Assembly: GCA_034435955.1 (NCBI GenBank)
Contig: DAOTWA010000084.1
Location: forward strand, 1 to 64,000
Direction: 5' to 3'
Length of the DNA: 64,000 nt
Origin: DAOTWA01 sp034435955
GTDB lineage: Bacteria; Chloroflexota; Anaerolineae; Anaerolineales; Anaerolineaceae
This document shows, one piece after another, positions 6,766-16,336 of this stretch. The translations under genes and the position numbers were made by a program. Position 1 is the stretch's first letter. Each line of letters starts with the position of its first letter. Under the pieces are notes generated by a model. That model made no database searches. It saw nothing but the letters and a program-made list of their open reading frames with translations, and was not told where the DNA came from.

Positions 6766-9270
6766 ATGAAAGGTGATGATTGGACTCAGCGGCCAGAAGA
6801 GGATGAAGATTACGCCAACGTGCTCCACCAGCGCACGGAAGAGCTGTACCGCATTCCCAATGCTGAACCAGACGCCGAAGGCCTGATCGAGTGCGGCGTG
6901 CTGGTGCTGCGGGATCTGGTGGTCTTCCCCCACATGGTTTCCCCGATCTTTATCGTGCCGGGCCCAACGCTGCTGGCGATCCAGGAAGCGCAAATGAACT
7001 TCCAAACGGTGATCGCGCTGACGCAAAAGGACGCGGATGTGGACGAGCCCACTCCGGATGATTTCCTGCCTATTGGTGTGGAAATGGCGGTGGGCCGGCT
7101 GTTGAGCATGCCCGATGGAAACAGCTCGGCGTTGGTGCAAGGTCGGCGGCGGGTGCAGGTGGTCGAGTTCGTGCAGACTTCTCCGTATTTCATCGTGCGG
7201 GCGAGGCCGATCGAAGAACCGGTCGATGTTAATCGCGAGATTGACGCGCTGATGCGCACTTCGCGGGACCTGTTTGAGAAGTGCGTCCAGCTCGACCGCA
7301 GCCTGCCAGATGAAGCGCACCTGTATTCGATCAACATCAGCGAGCCGGGCTGGCTGGCGGATATGATTGCCACCGCCATATCGCTGCCGCTGAAAGAGCG
7401 TCAGGCATTGCTAATGATGCCCGATCCAGTCGAGCGGTTGAAGCGGGTGAATCGCCTGCTGGCTCAGGAACTGGACGTGCTGCAGCTCGAGGATGAGATA
7501 CAGAACCGCGTGCAGAGCGAAGTGGACCGCAGCCAGCGCGAGTTTTATTTGCGTGAACAGATGAAAGCCATTCAGACCGAACTGGGCGAGGCCGACATCT
7601 GGACGCGCGAAATCAACGACCTGCGCAGCAAGGTTGAGCAGCGGGCTCTGCCGGACGAGGTGCGCGCCCAGGCGCTGAAGGAAATCGAGCGGCTGTCGCA
7701 GATGCCGCCGATGGCGCCCGAAGTGGGCATCATTCGCACCTATGTGGACTGGATTCTCGATCTGCCATGGACCGAGTGCACCGAAGACAATCTGGACGTG
7801 CGCCACGCGGCCGAGGTGCTGGAGCAATACCATTACGGGTTGGGCAAAGCCAAGGATCGCATCCTGGAATATATCGCCGTGCGCAGCCTGCACCCCAAGA
7901 AATTGCGCCAGCCGATCCTGTGCTTCGTCGGGCCACCGGGGACGGGGAAGACCTCGCTTGGCCGCTCGATCGCCGAGGCTCTGGGGCGCAAGTTCGTGCG
8001 GCTATCGCTGGGCGGGGTGCGCGACGAGGCCGAGATACGCGGTCATCGGCGCACTTATATTGGGGCGTTGCCGGGGCGCATCCTGCAAACCATGCGCCGC
8101 GCCGGGACGGTCAATCCCCTGTTCATGCTGGACGAGGTGGACAAGCTGGGCAGCGACTTTCGCGGAGACCCTTCGGCGGCGCTGCTGGAAGTGCTTGATC
8201 CCGAGCAAAATTTCTCCTTCTCCGACCACTACCTGGAGCTACCCTACGACCTGTCGCGAGTGTTGTTCATCACCACGGCCAACTCGCTGGGCAGCATTCC
8301 GCCCGCCCTGCTGGACCGCATGGAGGTGATCGAATTTCCTGGCTATATCGAGGAAGAGAAGATGGAGATCGCCCGCCGCTTCCTGATTCCGCGCCAGCTC
8401 GAAGAAAGCGGATTGGAAGCAGGCGAGGTGGTGCTGCAGAAAGATGCGCTGAGGCACATCATCCGCGAGTACACTTATGAGGCGGGAGTTCGCAATCTGG
8501 AGCGGGAGATCGGGCGGATGTTCCGCAAGGTAGCGCGGTACAAGGCTGAGAAGCGGCGCTTCCACAGGCGACTTACGGCTGTCACCGTCGAGCGTTATCT
8601 GGGTCCGCCGCAATATTTTGATACGGAAGCCGAGCGTGAAGACGAGATTGGTGTGGCAACAGGCATCGCCTGGACCGAGAACGGCGGCGAGATCATGCCG
8701 GTCGAAGTGTTGATTTTAGAAGGGAAAGGTAATTTGCAAATCACCGGCCAGGTTGGGGAGGTCATGCAGGAGTCGGCACAGGCGGCGCTGTCGTATTTGA
8801 AGTCGCGCTCGCGTCAACTCCACCTTGACCCGGATATGTTCGAACGGCTGGATGTACACATCCATATTCCGGAAGGGGCTATCCCAAAGGATGGGCCCAG
8901 CGCGGGGATCACCATTGCCACAGCGCTGATCTCGGCTTTCACCGAGCGCGCGGTGTACAAGGATGTCGGCATGACCGGCGAGATCACCCTACGCGGGCGG
9001 GTGCTGCCTATCGGAGGGGTGCGCGAAAAGGTGCTGGCCGCCCACCGCGCCGGTCTGAAAACGGTGGTCTTGCCGGAACGCAATCTGAAGGATTTGGTGG
9101 ACGTACCCAAAAAGGTGCGCACGGACCTCAGGATCGTGCCAGTCACTCATATGGATCAGGTGCTGGAAGTGGCGCTGCACCCGGAAGGAGAAAAGCCGCC
9201 ATCCCGTCACCGCAAGGCATCATCGAAGAAGGACGAGGGCGAGAAAGAGCCAGCGGTCGAAAGAGCCTGA
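6766..9270 (+). CDS. lon: ATP-dependent Lon protease (LonA)
   Basis: Full-length at 834 aa. It has the N-terminal LON substrate-binding domain (about 40-240, VVFPHMVSPIFIVPG), a coiled coil and an AAA+ module with Walker A GPPGTGKT (389-396) and Walker B MLDEVDK. The C-terminal Ser-Lys protease domain carries S712 (PKDGPSAGIT) and K755 (GVREKVLAAHRAG). It degrades damaged and regulatory proteins in the cytosol. A GAGGAG Shine-Dalgarno precedes the ATG. The gene ends at a strong hairpin shared with the convergent operon. The acidic N-terminal tail (EEDEDY) and lysine-rich C-terminal tail are extra relative to E. coli Lon. Confidence 0.98.
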   Translation: MKGDDWTQRPEEDEDYANVLHQRTEELYRIPNAEPDAEGLIECGVLVLRDLVVFPHMVSPIFIVPGPTLLAIQEAQMNFQTVIALTQKDADVDEPTPDDFLPIGVEMAVGRLLSMPDGNSSALVQGRRRVQVVEFVQTSPYFIVRARPIEEPVDVNREIDALMRTSRDLFEKCVQLDRSLPDEAHLYSINISEPGWLADMIATAISLPLKERQALLMMPDPVERLKRVNRLLAQELDVLQLEDEIQNRVQSEVDRSQREFYLREQMKAIQTELGEADIWTREINDLRSKVEQRALPDEVRAQALKEIERLSQMPPMAPEVGIIRTYVDWILDLPWTECTEDNLDVRHAAEVLEQYHYGLGKAKDRILEYIAVRSLHPKKLRQPILCFVGPPGTGKTSLGRSIAEALGRKFVRLSLGGVRDEAEIRGHRRTYIGALPGRILQTMRRAGTVNPLFMLDEVDKLGSDFRGDPSAALLEVLDPEQNFSFSDHYLELPYDLSRVLFITTANSLGSIPPALLDRMEVIEFPGYIEEEKMEIARRFLIPRQLEESGLEAGEVVLQKDALRHIIREYTYEAGVRNLEREIGRMFRKVARYKAEKRRFHRRLTAVTVERYLGPPQYFDTEAEREDEIGVATGIAWTENGGEIMPVEVLILEGKGNLQITGQVGEVMQESAQAALSYLKSRSRQLHLDPDMFERLDVHIHIPEGAIPKDGPSAGITIATALISAFTERAVYKDVGMTGEITLRGRVLPIGGVREKVLAAHRAGLKTVVLPERNLKDLVDVPKKVRTDLRIVPVTHMDQVLEVALHPEGEKPPSRHRKASSKKDEGEKEPAVERA

Positions 9271-9299
9271 GAGGCGGAAGCCTGGGACGATGGATGAAA

Positions 9300-9328
9300 A
9301 AAACCCCACACGCGGAAGCGGTGGGGTT
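9300..9328. terminator. Bidirectional terminator between lon and the coiled-coil/coaD operon
   Basis: AAACCCCAC (9300-9308) pairs with GTGGGGTTT (9320-9328). An inner CGC-GGAA-GCG tetraloop hairpin stabilises it. On the minus strand the stem is followed by a run of seven T, so it terminates that operon most strongly. Confidence 0.85.
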
Positions 9329-9346
9329 TCATCTTGCGCGGTCAAT

Positions 9347-9826
9347 TCATTCAGATTGGGGCGGAGGGTTGTCCACGTGCTGGCGCTCTGCCTGGAGAGT
9401 GCGGATGCCGTTGCGGACCTGGGTCAGCAGGCGTTCCATTTCCATCTCCAGGCTGGTGAGGGTATCCAGCACGTACTGATCGGCTTCGCGACGGGTGGCT
9501 TCCGCCTCAGCGCGCGCCTGAGCGATGATCTGCTCGGCACGGGCCTGGGCGGCACCGACGATAGGATCGCGCTCGAGCATTTGTTTCTTTTCTTCACGGG
9601 CAAGCTGGAGGGTACGGTTGGCCTCTTCCTGGGCCTGGGCAAGAACCCGGTCGCGCTGGTTCAGGAGCTGCTGGGCCTTTTTCACCTCTTCGGGAATAGA
9701 TACCCGCATCTGGTCTATCAAATCGAGCATGCGATCCTCATCCACGATGACGCTGTGGGTGAACCAGATAGGCCGGCTTTCGTTAAACAACTCCTCGAGT
9801 CGATCGATCAAATGCTGGATATCCAT
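9347..9826 (-). CDS. Coiled-coil (DivIVA/SepIVA-like) protein
   Basis: A 159-residue soluble protein. After a short N-terminal segment (LIDRLEELFNESRPIW) comes an almost continuous coiled coil (residues 40-150), rich in A, E, Q and R with heptad spacing (QAQEEANRTLQLAREEKKQM). This composition resembles DivIVA/SepIVA proteins and F-type ATPase b/H-like subunits, and automated annotation often calls such proteins ATPase subunits. There is no membrane segment, so a scaffolding role in cell division or envelope growth is more likely than an ATPase stalk. It is the last gene after coaD, 80 bp downstream. Confidence 0.7.
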   Translation of the reverse strand: MDIQHLIDRLEELFNESRPIWFTHSVIVDEDRMLDLIDQMRVSIPEEVKKAQQLLNQRDRVLAQAQEEANRTLQLAREEKKQMLERDPIVGAAQARAEQIIAQARAEAEATRREADQYVLDTLTSLEMEMERLLTQVRNGIRTLQAERQHVDNPPPQSE

Positions 9827-9906
9827 TGCGTCCTCCGCATCATCCTACACGGATTTGGGTGCAACATCCAAGCCAAAGTTTAGACGGTTTGTTCCAAAAC
9901 GTCAAA

Positions 9907-10431
9907 TTAATCGCGCAAGGAAATGATCGGTACTACCTGCTGCCCGTCTCCGAGTTCTCGAAGGCGCTCCTTTAGAGCCTGGGCAACAAAAGGCGGCACC
10001 ATGCTGCTCACGTCGCCATTCAGCAAGGCGATCTCGCGCACGGTCGAAGAAGAGAGGAAGGTGTGCTCCTCGCTGGTAATCAAGGCCATGATCTCGATGT
10101 CGGGAGCGAGGCGGTGATTGGCGAGGGCCATGCGGAACTCGTGCTCGAAGTCCGAAAACACACGCAGGCCGCGCACGATCACCTGGGCGTCGATGGAACG
10201 GCAGAATTCTACTGTCAGCCCGCTATAGCCCATCACTTTGACTTTCTGCTGGCCTTCGAACGCTTTTTGGACCAGCGCCAGGCGCACTTCTGGTTGAAAG
10301 AGGAGATTCTTCAATGGACGGTCGTAAACAGCCACGACCAACTCGTCGAAAAGGCGGGCGGCGCGCATGGCGATGTCGATGTGCCCGTAATGGATGGGAT
10401 CGAAGGTGCCGGGAAAAACCGCGCGAATCAT
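9907..10431 (-). CDS. coaD: Phosphopantetheine adenylyltransferase
   Basis: A 174-residue nucleotidyltransferase that makes dephospho-CoA from ATP and 4'-phosphopantetheine. The HxGH motif is H14-Y-G-H17 in GTFDPIHYGHIDIA. The family's second signature is FLSSSTVRE, followed by NGDVSSMVP. Its length matches the family. The ATG begins one base after the recG stop codon, so translation is coupled to recG. Confidence 0.97.
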   Translation of the reverse strand: MIRAVFPGTFDPIHYGHIDIAMRAARLFDELVVAVYDRPLKNLLFQPEVRLALVQKAFEGQQKVKVMGYSGLTVEFCRSIDAQVIVRGLRVFSDFEHEFRMALANHRLAPDIEIMALITSEEHTFLSSSTVREIALLNGDVSSMVPPFVAQALKERLRELGDGQQVVPIISLRD

Positions 10432-12963
10432 TTAACTGATATCTCCTTTGCCGTCGCTCCAGAATCGCTCCAGAGTGGACAGCAGATTTTGATTTTCCGG
10501 ATCCTGCAGGCCAGGATCCCGTGCAAAGAGCGCCTGAGCCTGCTCGCGCGCTTTTTCGATCAGGCGCACATCGGTCAGGTTAGCAAGTCGCAGCTCGGAG
10601 AAGCCCGATTGGTGCGTGCCGAGGAATTCACCCGGTCCGCGCTGCTGCATGTCGTGCTCAGCCAGGACAAAGCCGTCATTGGTCTCGGCCATCACCATGA
10701 GGCGCTCATTTTCGACGGCGTCCTCGGTATCCGGGATGAGCAGGCAGAAGGACTGGGCGTTGCCGCGTCCGACCCGGCCGCGGAATTGGTGGAGCTGCGC
10801 GAGTCCGAAGCGGTTGGCACCCTCGACGAGCATGACGGTGGCGTTTGGCACATCCACACCCACCTCGACCACCGATGTGGACACAAGCAGATGGTAATGG
10901 CCATCGCGGAAACGCGCCATAACCTCGTCTTTTTCCTCAGGTTTCAGCCGGCCGTGTAGAAGGCCGACGCGGTAACCAGGGAAGACCTCGCGCTGCAGCC
11001 GTTGGTATTCCTCGACTGCGGCGAGCTCGCCGTCGCCTGTACTTTGCTCGACCAACGGGTAGATGATGAAAACCTGGTGCCCTTCACTGATCTGGGCGTT
11101 GATCAGGCGGTAAGCACGCTCGCGCTCGCGAGGTGAAAGCACGTACGTTTTTACCATCTGACGGCCAGGGGGCATCTCATCCATCACGGTCAGGTCCAGG
11201 TCACCGTAGACGGTCAAGGCAAGCGAGCGCGGGATTGGCGTGGCAGTCATCACCAGGAGATGGGGGTTTTCGCCCTTGGAGCGCAGGCGGGCGCGTTGTG
11301 ATACCCCAAAACGGTGCTGCTCATCGACCACGACCAATTGCAGGCGTTGGAAGGTAACCGGGTCTTCGAGCAGCGCGTGGGTACCGACGACCAGCTTGAT
11401 ACTCCCATGCGCCAATCCCTGACGGATGTCCTCTTTCTCTGCCTCAGGTGTATCGCCAACCAGCAAGCGGATTTCGGCGGGTTGAAGCGGCGCGCCTTCG
11501 CCCTGTGCAAGGATGGTCAGCAGATTGCGATAGTGCTGCTCGGCCAGGATGCCGGTGGGCGCCATCAACGCAGACTGGACGCCGTGACGGGCCACCATGG
11601 CGATGGCGAGCGCGGCGATGACCGTCTTGCCGGATCCCACATCGCCCTGCAGGAGGCGGTTCATAGGGCTGCCGGAGGCCAGGTCCTGGCGCACCGCTGC
11701 GAGGGCGCGCCGCTGAGCTTCGGTAAGGGGAAAAGGCAGGCGGTTGATCTGGGCGTCCAGCCATTCCTGGGGCGTCTCAAACGTCTGCGCTGCGGCAGAC
11801 TGCCAGGCGAGCTTCTGGCGCAACACACCCAGTTGGAGCAGGAAAATTTCATCGAAGGCCAGGCGGTGGCGGGCAGCCTCGAGCTGCCCGACGCTGTCGG
11901 GAAAATGGATCTGGCGCAAGGCGTTTGGCAGGTCGATCAAGCCAGCCTCGCGGCGGATGGTCTCGGGCAGGAAATCCGCTATTCTTGGCGCCCAAAAGCT
12001 GACCGTATCGTGCAGGATACGGCGCACGAGGCGCTGGTTGAGGTTGGCGGTCAACGGGTAAACGGGCACGATGCGGTTGGTGTGCAAAAGTTCCTGATCG
12101 AGCTGTTCCCAATCGGGGTGGTTCATCACCAGGCGACCGAGGTATTGCTCGATCTTTCCCGAGAGAGAGACGGGGGTGTTCGGACGCAGTCGGTTGACCA
12201 GCCAGGGTTGGTTGAACCAGGTTACGCGCAGGGAGCCCGATCCGTCGGTGATGATGGCTTCGGTGACCTGGAGCTGGCCGCCGCGCAGCGGGCGGTTTAC
12301 GATGCTTTGTACACTGCCAATGACGGTGACCTCTTCGCCGTATTGCAGGCGCGAGATCGTCTTTAACTGGCTGAAGTCGTCGTAGCGGCGTGGAAAGAAG
12401 TAAAGCAGGTCGCCCAGGGTGTGAAGGCCGAGCTGGCTGAGCGTCTGGGCATGGCGCGGGCCGATGCCGGAAAGAACCGTCAAAGGAGCATTCAGGCCCA
12501 CTGGGCCATCCGGCAGGATGCGGCCGTGGGGCTGGGGACGATGACGCGGGTGGGGAATATCGTTCACCAGAGCCTGGCTGCGCTCGGCTCGAGGCGGATG
12601 CGAGTCGCCCCCATTTCGCGGCGGGAAAGATGGCTCGATCTCGCCGCGCGCAGCCGACGGCGGGAGTTCGGCCAAGTTCAGGTCGGGGAGGGAATTGAGG
12701 TTACTCTGGGCGGCGGATTTGGCCTGCAGGGAGCGCCACAACTCGCGCAGGGAAGCCGCCCGCGCCGGCGGATCCAGTTCCGGGTAGGAGCGGAGGCAGG
12801 GCAATACGGTCTGGATGATCTCCTCAGGAAGGCCATCGGCGCGAGCCTCGGCCTCCCAAGCGGGGAGGATCTTATCCAGGCCGCCCACCACGGCACGGTT
12901 GTCGAAGCCGCGCTCGGATTCCAGTTTGAAAAACTTGTTCAGCTTTTCCAGGGATAACTGCAT
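10432..12963 (-). CDS. recG: ATP-dependent DNA helicase RecG
   Basis: An 843-residue superfamily 2 helicase that remodels stalled replication forks and branched DNA. The N-terminal third carries an extension and a helix-hairpin-helix-like segment (LSGIGPRHAQTLSQLGLHTLGDLLYFFPRRYDD) before the OB wedge. The motor domains show Walker A GDVGSGKT (near residue 438), VVDEQHRFG and TATPIPRSLA. The C-terminus has QFRGRVGRG and QRGPGEFLGTHQSG. The open frame continues upstream, but ATG 12963 is preferred: it begins the family-like sequence, and a TACAAT box lies only 6 nt upstream, consistent with a leaderless start. Confidence 0.96.
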   Translation of the reverse strand: MQLSLEKLNKFFKLESERGFDNRAVVGGLDKILPAWEAEARADGLPEEIIQTVLPCLRSYPELDPPARAASLRELWRSLQAKSAAQSNLNSLPDLNLAELPPSAARGEIEPSFPPRNGGDSHPPRAERSQALVNDIPHPRHRPQPHGRILPDGPVGLNAPLTVLSGIGPRHAQTLSQLGLHTLGDLLYFFPRRYDDFSQLKTISRLQYGEEVTVIGSVQSIVNRPLRGGQLQVTEAIITDGSGSLRVTWFNQPWLVNRLRPNTPVSLSGKIEQYLGRLVMNHPDWEQLDQELLHTNRIVPVYPLTANLNQRLVRRILHDTVSFWAPRIADFLPETIRREAGLIDLPNALRQIHFPDSVGQLEAARHRLAFDEIFLLQLGVLRQKLAWQSAAAQTFETPQEWLDAQINRLPFPLTEAQRRALAAVRQDLASGSPMNRLLQGDVGSGKTVIAALAIAMVARHGVQSALMAPTGILAEQHYRNLLTILAQGEGAPLQPAEIRLLVGDTPEAEKEDIRQGLAHGSIKLVVGTHALLEDPVTFQRLQLVVVDEQHRFGVSQRARLRSKGENPHLLVMTATPIPRSLALTVYGDLDLTVMDEMPPGRQMVKTYVLSPRERERAYRLINAQISEGHQVFIIYPLVEQSTGDGELAAVEEYQRLQREVFPGYRVGLLHGRLKPEEKDEVMARFRDGHYHLLVSTSVVEVGVDVPNATVMLVEGANRFGLAQLHQFRGRVGRGNAQSFCLLIPDTEDAVENERLMVMAETNDGFVLAEHDMQQRGPGEFLGTHQSGFSELRLANLTDVRLIEKAREQAQALFARDPGLQDPENQNLLSTLERFWSDGKGDIS

Positions 12964-12969
12964 TTGGTT

Positions 12970-12975
12970 ATTGTA
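12970..12975 (-). promoter_or_regulatory. Possible -10 box for a leaderless recG transcript
   Basis: TACAAT on the minus strand lies 6 nt before the recG ATG. No convincing -35 is present. A GAGG lies just upstream of the box and could alternatively serve as a distant Shine-Dalgarno. Confidence 0.35.
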
Positions 12976-13250
12976 CCTCTTGTACCCCGAGTTGTACGGA
13001 ATCGATTTTACCTGATCGGCGCAAGGTTGGCAACGATCCGTATTCGGTGACATGATCCTTTGACCTAACAGACGCTCCTGCCAGGGGTCTTAGGTGAACA
13101 GTGTTGGCACGAAGAGGGACAGCGCCGGTGGAACCGCCTGAAGGGCCGCTGATGCGCGGCTCAGCCAGCGTTACGACATCGACCAGCGGATGAAGGGAAT
13201 CAGGTAAAGCGGGTGTTCCAGTCACGCACGAGGCACAAGCCGATCACAAG
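12976..13250. other. Intergenic stretch between degV and recG, no gene recognised
   Basis: About 280 bp with several short self-complementary stems, for example GCCGC-TGATGC-GCGGC and CGGT-GGA-ACCG near 13120-13160. A minus-strand ORF of 85 codons (12968-13225) crosses it but lacks a Shine-Dalgarno and a family resemblance. GGTGGAACCG resembles a T-box core but has no matching antiterminator or downstream gene on that strand. Confidence 0.4.
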
Positions 13251-14108
13251 CTAGTGGTCGGAAGGAAGCTCGAGGGCGAAAAGGCCGAAGGTGTGCGGAC
13301 CGAAGAGTGTGGCCATCGGCAGGCCGATGGGATGCTCGCTGAAAGGCGTACCGGGGAAGTTCTCGGCGGAGTGTTCGCGCAGCATGCGAGCTTCATGCGG
13401 AAGCGGCGGGACGCTCTGGACCACAGCTATATGGTAGAGGTCGGTGAACTCGTCCAGGAATTCCTGAAAGAAATCGGTCAGATGGCGAAAATTGCGGGCC
13501 TTTTCCAGGCTAGTGAGGACGCCGTCTTCCAGGGTGAAAATGGGCAAGAGGTTAAGCATCTCGCCGACGATCCCCTGAGCCTGGCCAAGGAAGCCTGCCT
13601 GGTAGAGATAGCTCAATCCAGGGATGCAGAAGACGGTGTAGATATGAGGGATCAAACCGCGCAGCAGCCGCTCGATTTCAATGGCGCGGGCACCGCGGGC
13701 GGCTGCCTCGGCGGCGGTCTGCACCAGCACGCCGAGACCGATCGAGATCGTTTGCGAATCGATGATTTGAACAGACGTGCGGCCACGCACACTGGCCGCG
13801 GCTTTGTGGGCGAGCGAAGCGACAGGATGAAGGGCTGAGGAGATGAAGATCGCCACGATCTCGCTGTAGGTCTGTCCCATGGCAAGGAAGATGCGCTGCA
13901 ACTCTTCGACGGAAGGCGGAACCAGGCGCGGTTGGAGACTATGGCGCGCACTGGAGGGCAGGCTGCTGACTTTCAACTCCCGCCCATCGCCATAAATTTG
14001 CTGGCCGAGCTGAACACGCAGCGGGATGAGGGTAATCAGCTCGCTGCCGGGAAAGCTGGGTCTGGAGAATTGCACACTGGTATCGGTAAGGATGCCGACG
14101 GATGCCAT
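13251..14108 (-). CDS. DegV family protein
   Basis: A 285-residue fatty-acid-binding protein of the DegV/FakB fold. It opens with VGILTDTSVQFS (the family's TDS-type start) and continues with PLRVQLG, FISSALHPVASLAHKAA (the fatty-acid carboxylate loop) and IIDSQTISIGLGVLVQTAAEAA. FakB proteins present a fatty acid to FakA for phosphorylation. The FakA-like gene lies 3 bp upstream in the same operon, which supports that role. The acyl-chain preference cannot be read from sequence. Confidence 0.9.
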   Translation of the reverse strand: MASVGILTDTSVQFSRPSFPGSELITLIPLRVQLGQQIYGDGRELKVSSLPSSARHSLQPRLVPPSVEELQRIFLAMGQTYSEIVAIFISSALHPVASLAHKAAASVRGRTSVQIIDSQTISIGLGVLVQTAAEAAARGARAIEIERLLRGLIPHIYTVFCIPGLSYLYQAGFLGQAQGIVGEMLNLLPIFTLEDGVLTSLEKARNFRHLTDFFQEFLDEFTDLYHIAVVQSVPPLPHEARMLREHSAENFPGTPFSEHPIGLPMATLFGPHTFGLFALELPSDH

Positions 14109-14111
14109 ACG

Positions 14112-15794
14112 TCATTCGATGGAAATAATGAACTGGTAGTGCGGTTGGCCCCCTTCGTGGACTTCGATCTCGTGGGAGGGGTATGCGGCGCGGATCTTAT
14201 CGGCCAGGGAGTTGACCGATTGTCTGTCCAAACCGTCGCCGTAAAACAGGGTGATGCGCTCGTATTCGTCGGTTCTGGCGCGGGCGAGCAGGCCCAGGCA
14301 GGCATCTTCCAGTGATGGCGCCGCGTAGACCAGCTTGCCATCCAGCAAGGCGATCACCTGACCTTTTTTGACCTTAACGCCGTTGATTTCGACCGTACGG
14401 GTTGCAATGGTGATCTCACCGGTGACCACCTGTGAAAGGGCCTCTTCCATTTCTTTAACCACAGTGTCGTAATTGCCATCGGGGGTCAGCCGCAGCATGG
14501 CCGCCAATCCTTGCGGGACGGACTTACTTGGCACGACTGTCACCTTTTTCACCGTCACGTTGGCGGCCGACTGGGCGGCAAGAAGGATGTTCTTGTTGTT
14601 TGGCAGGATGATGATCTTATCGGTGGGCAGGTTCTCGAAGGCTTTGAGGATTTCTTCGGTGCTCGGGTTCATGGACTGTCCACCGTTGACGATAGCCGCC
14701 GCACCGAGGCTGGCGAATATGCGCGAGAGGCCGGGCCCAGGTGAGACGACCACGACGGCGATCTGGCCCGGCTCGACTTTGGCCAGGGGTGCATGCCCTG
14801 CTTCACCCTGCCGATCGTCGACTTGAGCGGTCAGGTTTTCGATCTGGACGCGGGTGATGGTGCCAAGGTTTTCGGTGTACTCGATCGGACGGAAGCGTTT
14901 TTCGGTGGGCACGTGGATGTGCATGCGGTAGATGCCATCCCCTTCGCCGACCTGAATAGAAGTACCGAGCTGGGAGAGATGGTTATAAAAGTCCTCCAAA
15001 TCGAGCGGCTGGTGGGGTCGGAAGTCGATGACCACTTCATAATCCTGGCCCGGTTCGACGGATTCACGGGCGCTTTCGATGGACATGGCCGCCAGCGGCT
15101 GGACAGTTAGAGCAGGAGTATCGAGAGGCAAACCTTTGACCTGACGGAGCATTCCTTCGAGCAAATAGAAAAGGCCTTTGCCACCCGAATCGACCACCCC
15201 GGCCTGCTTGAGGATGGGAAGCAGCTCAGGGGTGCGCCTGACCGATTCATCGGCCGCAGCCACCACGCGCTCAAGGATGACATGGATATCGTCGGTTTCT
15301 GCGATGGCCTTCTCGGCTTCGCTGGCTATGTCCTTAGCGACTGTCAGGATGGTGCCTTCCACCGGGCGGACGACGCCCTTATAGGCGGTGTTGCGGCCTT
15401 CGTGGAAAGCGCGCACCAACATGGCGGCATCCATGGTCTCGAGGTTGTCGAGGGCGCGGGCGAAACCGCGCCAGAGCTGGGAAAGGATCACACCGGAGTT
15501 GCCGCGGGCGCCCATCAGTGCACCCTGGGCGATGGCATGGGCCATCTTACCCACATTTGTCTCGCCCAATTGGGCGATCTCGTTATAAGCAGCCTGCATC
15601 GTCAGCACCATGTTGGTGCCCGTGTCGCCATCGGGGACGGGGAAGACGTTCAGGGCGTTGACGGTCTGCTGGTTGGTGCGCAGCCAGGTCAATCCAGCCT
15701 CGATCAATTTTTTCAAAGCCAGACCGTCGATGGTTTTTTGGCCCGACCTCATCTCCCTGGGCTGTCCGGTATGTAGTCTATGCTCGACACTCAT
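14112..15794 (-). CDS. FakA-like fatty acid kinase (DAK2/DhaL domain, YloV family)
   Basis: A 560-residue protein. The N-terminal DhaL/DAK2 ATP-binding domain (about 20-220) has FPVPDGDTGTNM (residues 51-62, the Mg-ATP aspartates) and GARGNSGVILSQ. A middle domain and a C-terminal DegV-like domain follow (ILPNNKNILLAAQSA), the standard FakA layout. FakA phosphorylates FakB-bound fatty acids so that they enter phospholipid synthesis. Its partner DegV follows immediately and Asp23 precedes it. The Asp23-FakA order is common in Gram-positive bacteria. Confidence 0.93.
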   Translation of the reverse strand: MSVEHRLHTGQPREMRSGQKTIDGLALKKLIEAGLTWLRTNQQTVNALNVFPVPDGDTGTNMVLTMQAAYNEIAQLGETNVGKMAHAIAQGALMGARGNSGVILSQLWRGFARALDNLETMDAAMLVRAFHEGRNTAYKGVVRPVEGTILTVAKDIASEAEKAIAETDDIHVILERVVAAADESVRRTPELLPILKQAGVVDSGGKGLFYLLEGMLRQVKGLPLDTPALTVQPLAAMSIESARESVEPGQDYEVVIDFRPHQPLDLEDFYNHLSQLGTSIQVGEGDGIYRMHIHVPTEKRFRPIEYTENLGTITRVQIENLTAQVDDRQGEAGHAPLAKVEPGQIAVVVVSPGPGLSRIFASLGAAAIVNGGQSMNPSTEEILKAFENLPTDKIIILPNNKNILLAAQSAANVTVKKVTVVPSKSVPQGLAAMLRLTPDGNYDTVVKEMEEALSQVVTGEITIATRTVEINGVKVKKGQVIALLDGKLVYAAPSLEDACLGLLARARTDEYERITLFYGDGLDRQSVNSLADKIRAAYPSHEIEVHEGGQPHYQFIISIE

Positions 15795-15844
15795 GCTGCA
15801 CCTGATAATCCAACGATGGATGATGGCATGACGATACCCATGTT

Positions 15845-16201
15845 CTAGTCAAGATCACTGACACGCAGGCCGCGCACGTGCACGTTGACGGTTTTTACCG
15901 GGATGCCGATCGTCTTTTCGACCTGGTAGCGAACGTTCTCGGAGACGCTGGAGGCAACCATCTTGATGCGTGTGCCGTATTCGACGATGATGTAAAGATT
16001 TATTTCCAGATCATTACCGTCATAGCGGATATCGACGCCGAGGGTGGGGTCTTTCACCAGCACATTGGAGATGCCTTCCGCCAGATTTTTAGCGGCCAGG
16101 CCAACAACCCCGTACGATAGCACGGCCGCCTGATACGCTACGGTGGCAATAGCTTTATGCGAAATGTAAATGTTGCCGAGCGGGTTCGTTCCTTCAGTCA
16201 T
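15845..16201 (-). CDS. Asp23/Gls24 family envelope stress protein
   Basis: A 118-residue protein with the Asp23 pattern: GNIYISHKAIATVAYQAA, VVGLAAKN, then a beta-rich C-terminal half ending VKTVNVHVRGLRV. The frame is open to 16381, but ATG 16201 has AAAGGA 6-7 nt upstream and matches the family N-terminus. Asp23 proteins lie under the membrane in Gram-positives and are tied to envelope homeostasis. It heads the operon with the FakA-like gene and degV and diverges from rpmB. Confidence 0.92.
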   Translation of the reverse strand: MTEGTNPLGNIYISHKAIATVAYQAAVLSYGVVGLAAKNLAEGISNVLVKDPTLGVDIRYDGNDLEINLYIIVEYGTRIKMVASSVSENVRYQVEKTIGIPVKTVNVHVRGLRVSDLD

Positions 16202-16230
16202 CTCTTGTCCTTTATTAAAAACCATCGTCC

Positions 16231-16259
16231 TTGAAAAGCGATGCGCTTTATGGTAGAAT
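16231..16259 (+). promoter_or_regulatory. Promoter of rpmB
   Basis: TTGAAA (16231-16236) and TAGAAT (16254-16259), 17 nt apart. The start would be near 16266, giving a leader of about 70 nt before the rpmB ATG. Confidence 0.7.
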
Positions 16260-16336
16260 CGCGTTCTGCAGTACAGGCAGTGCCATTTATCTCTGGCGCT
16301 CCACCAGTCATCATTCTGAAAGGACGTGGCAATAAG

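Noticed and set aside
10063..12366. Long plus-strand ORFs (298 and 350 codons) across recG
   Set aside because: They are antisense shadows of recG produced by high GC at codon third positions, and show no family motif or start signal.
13115..13135. T-box-like core GGTGGAACCG
   Set aside because: No specifier loop, no antiterminator/terminator pair and no aminoacyl-tRNA or amino-acid gene downstream on that strand.
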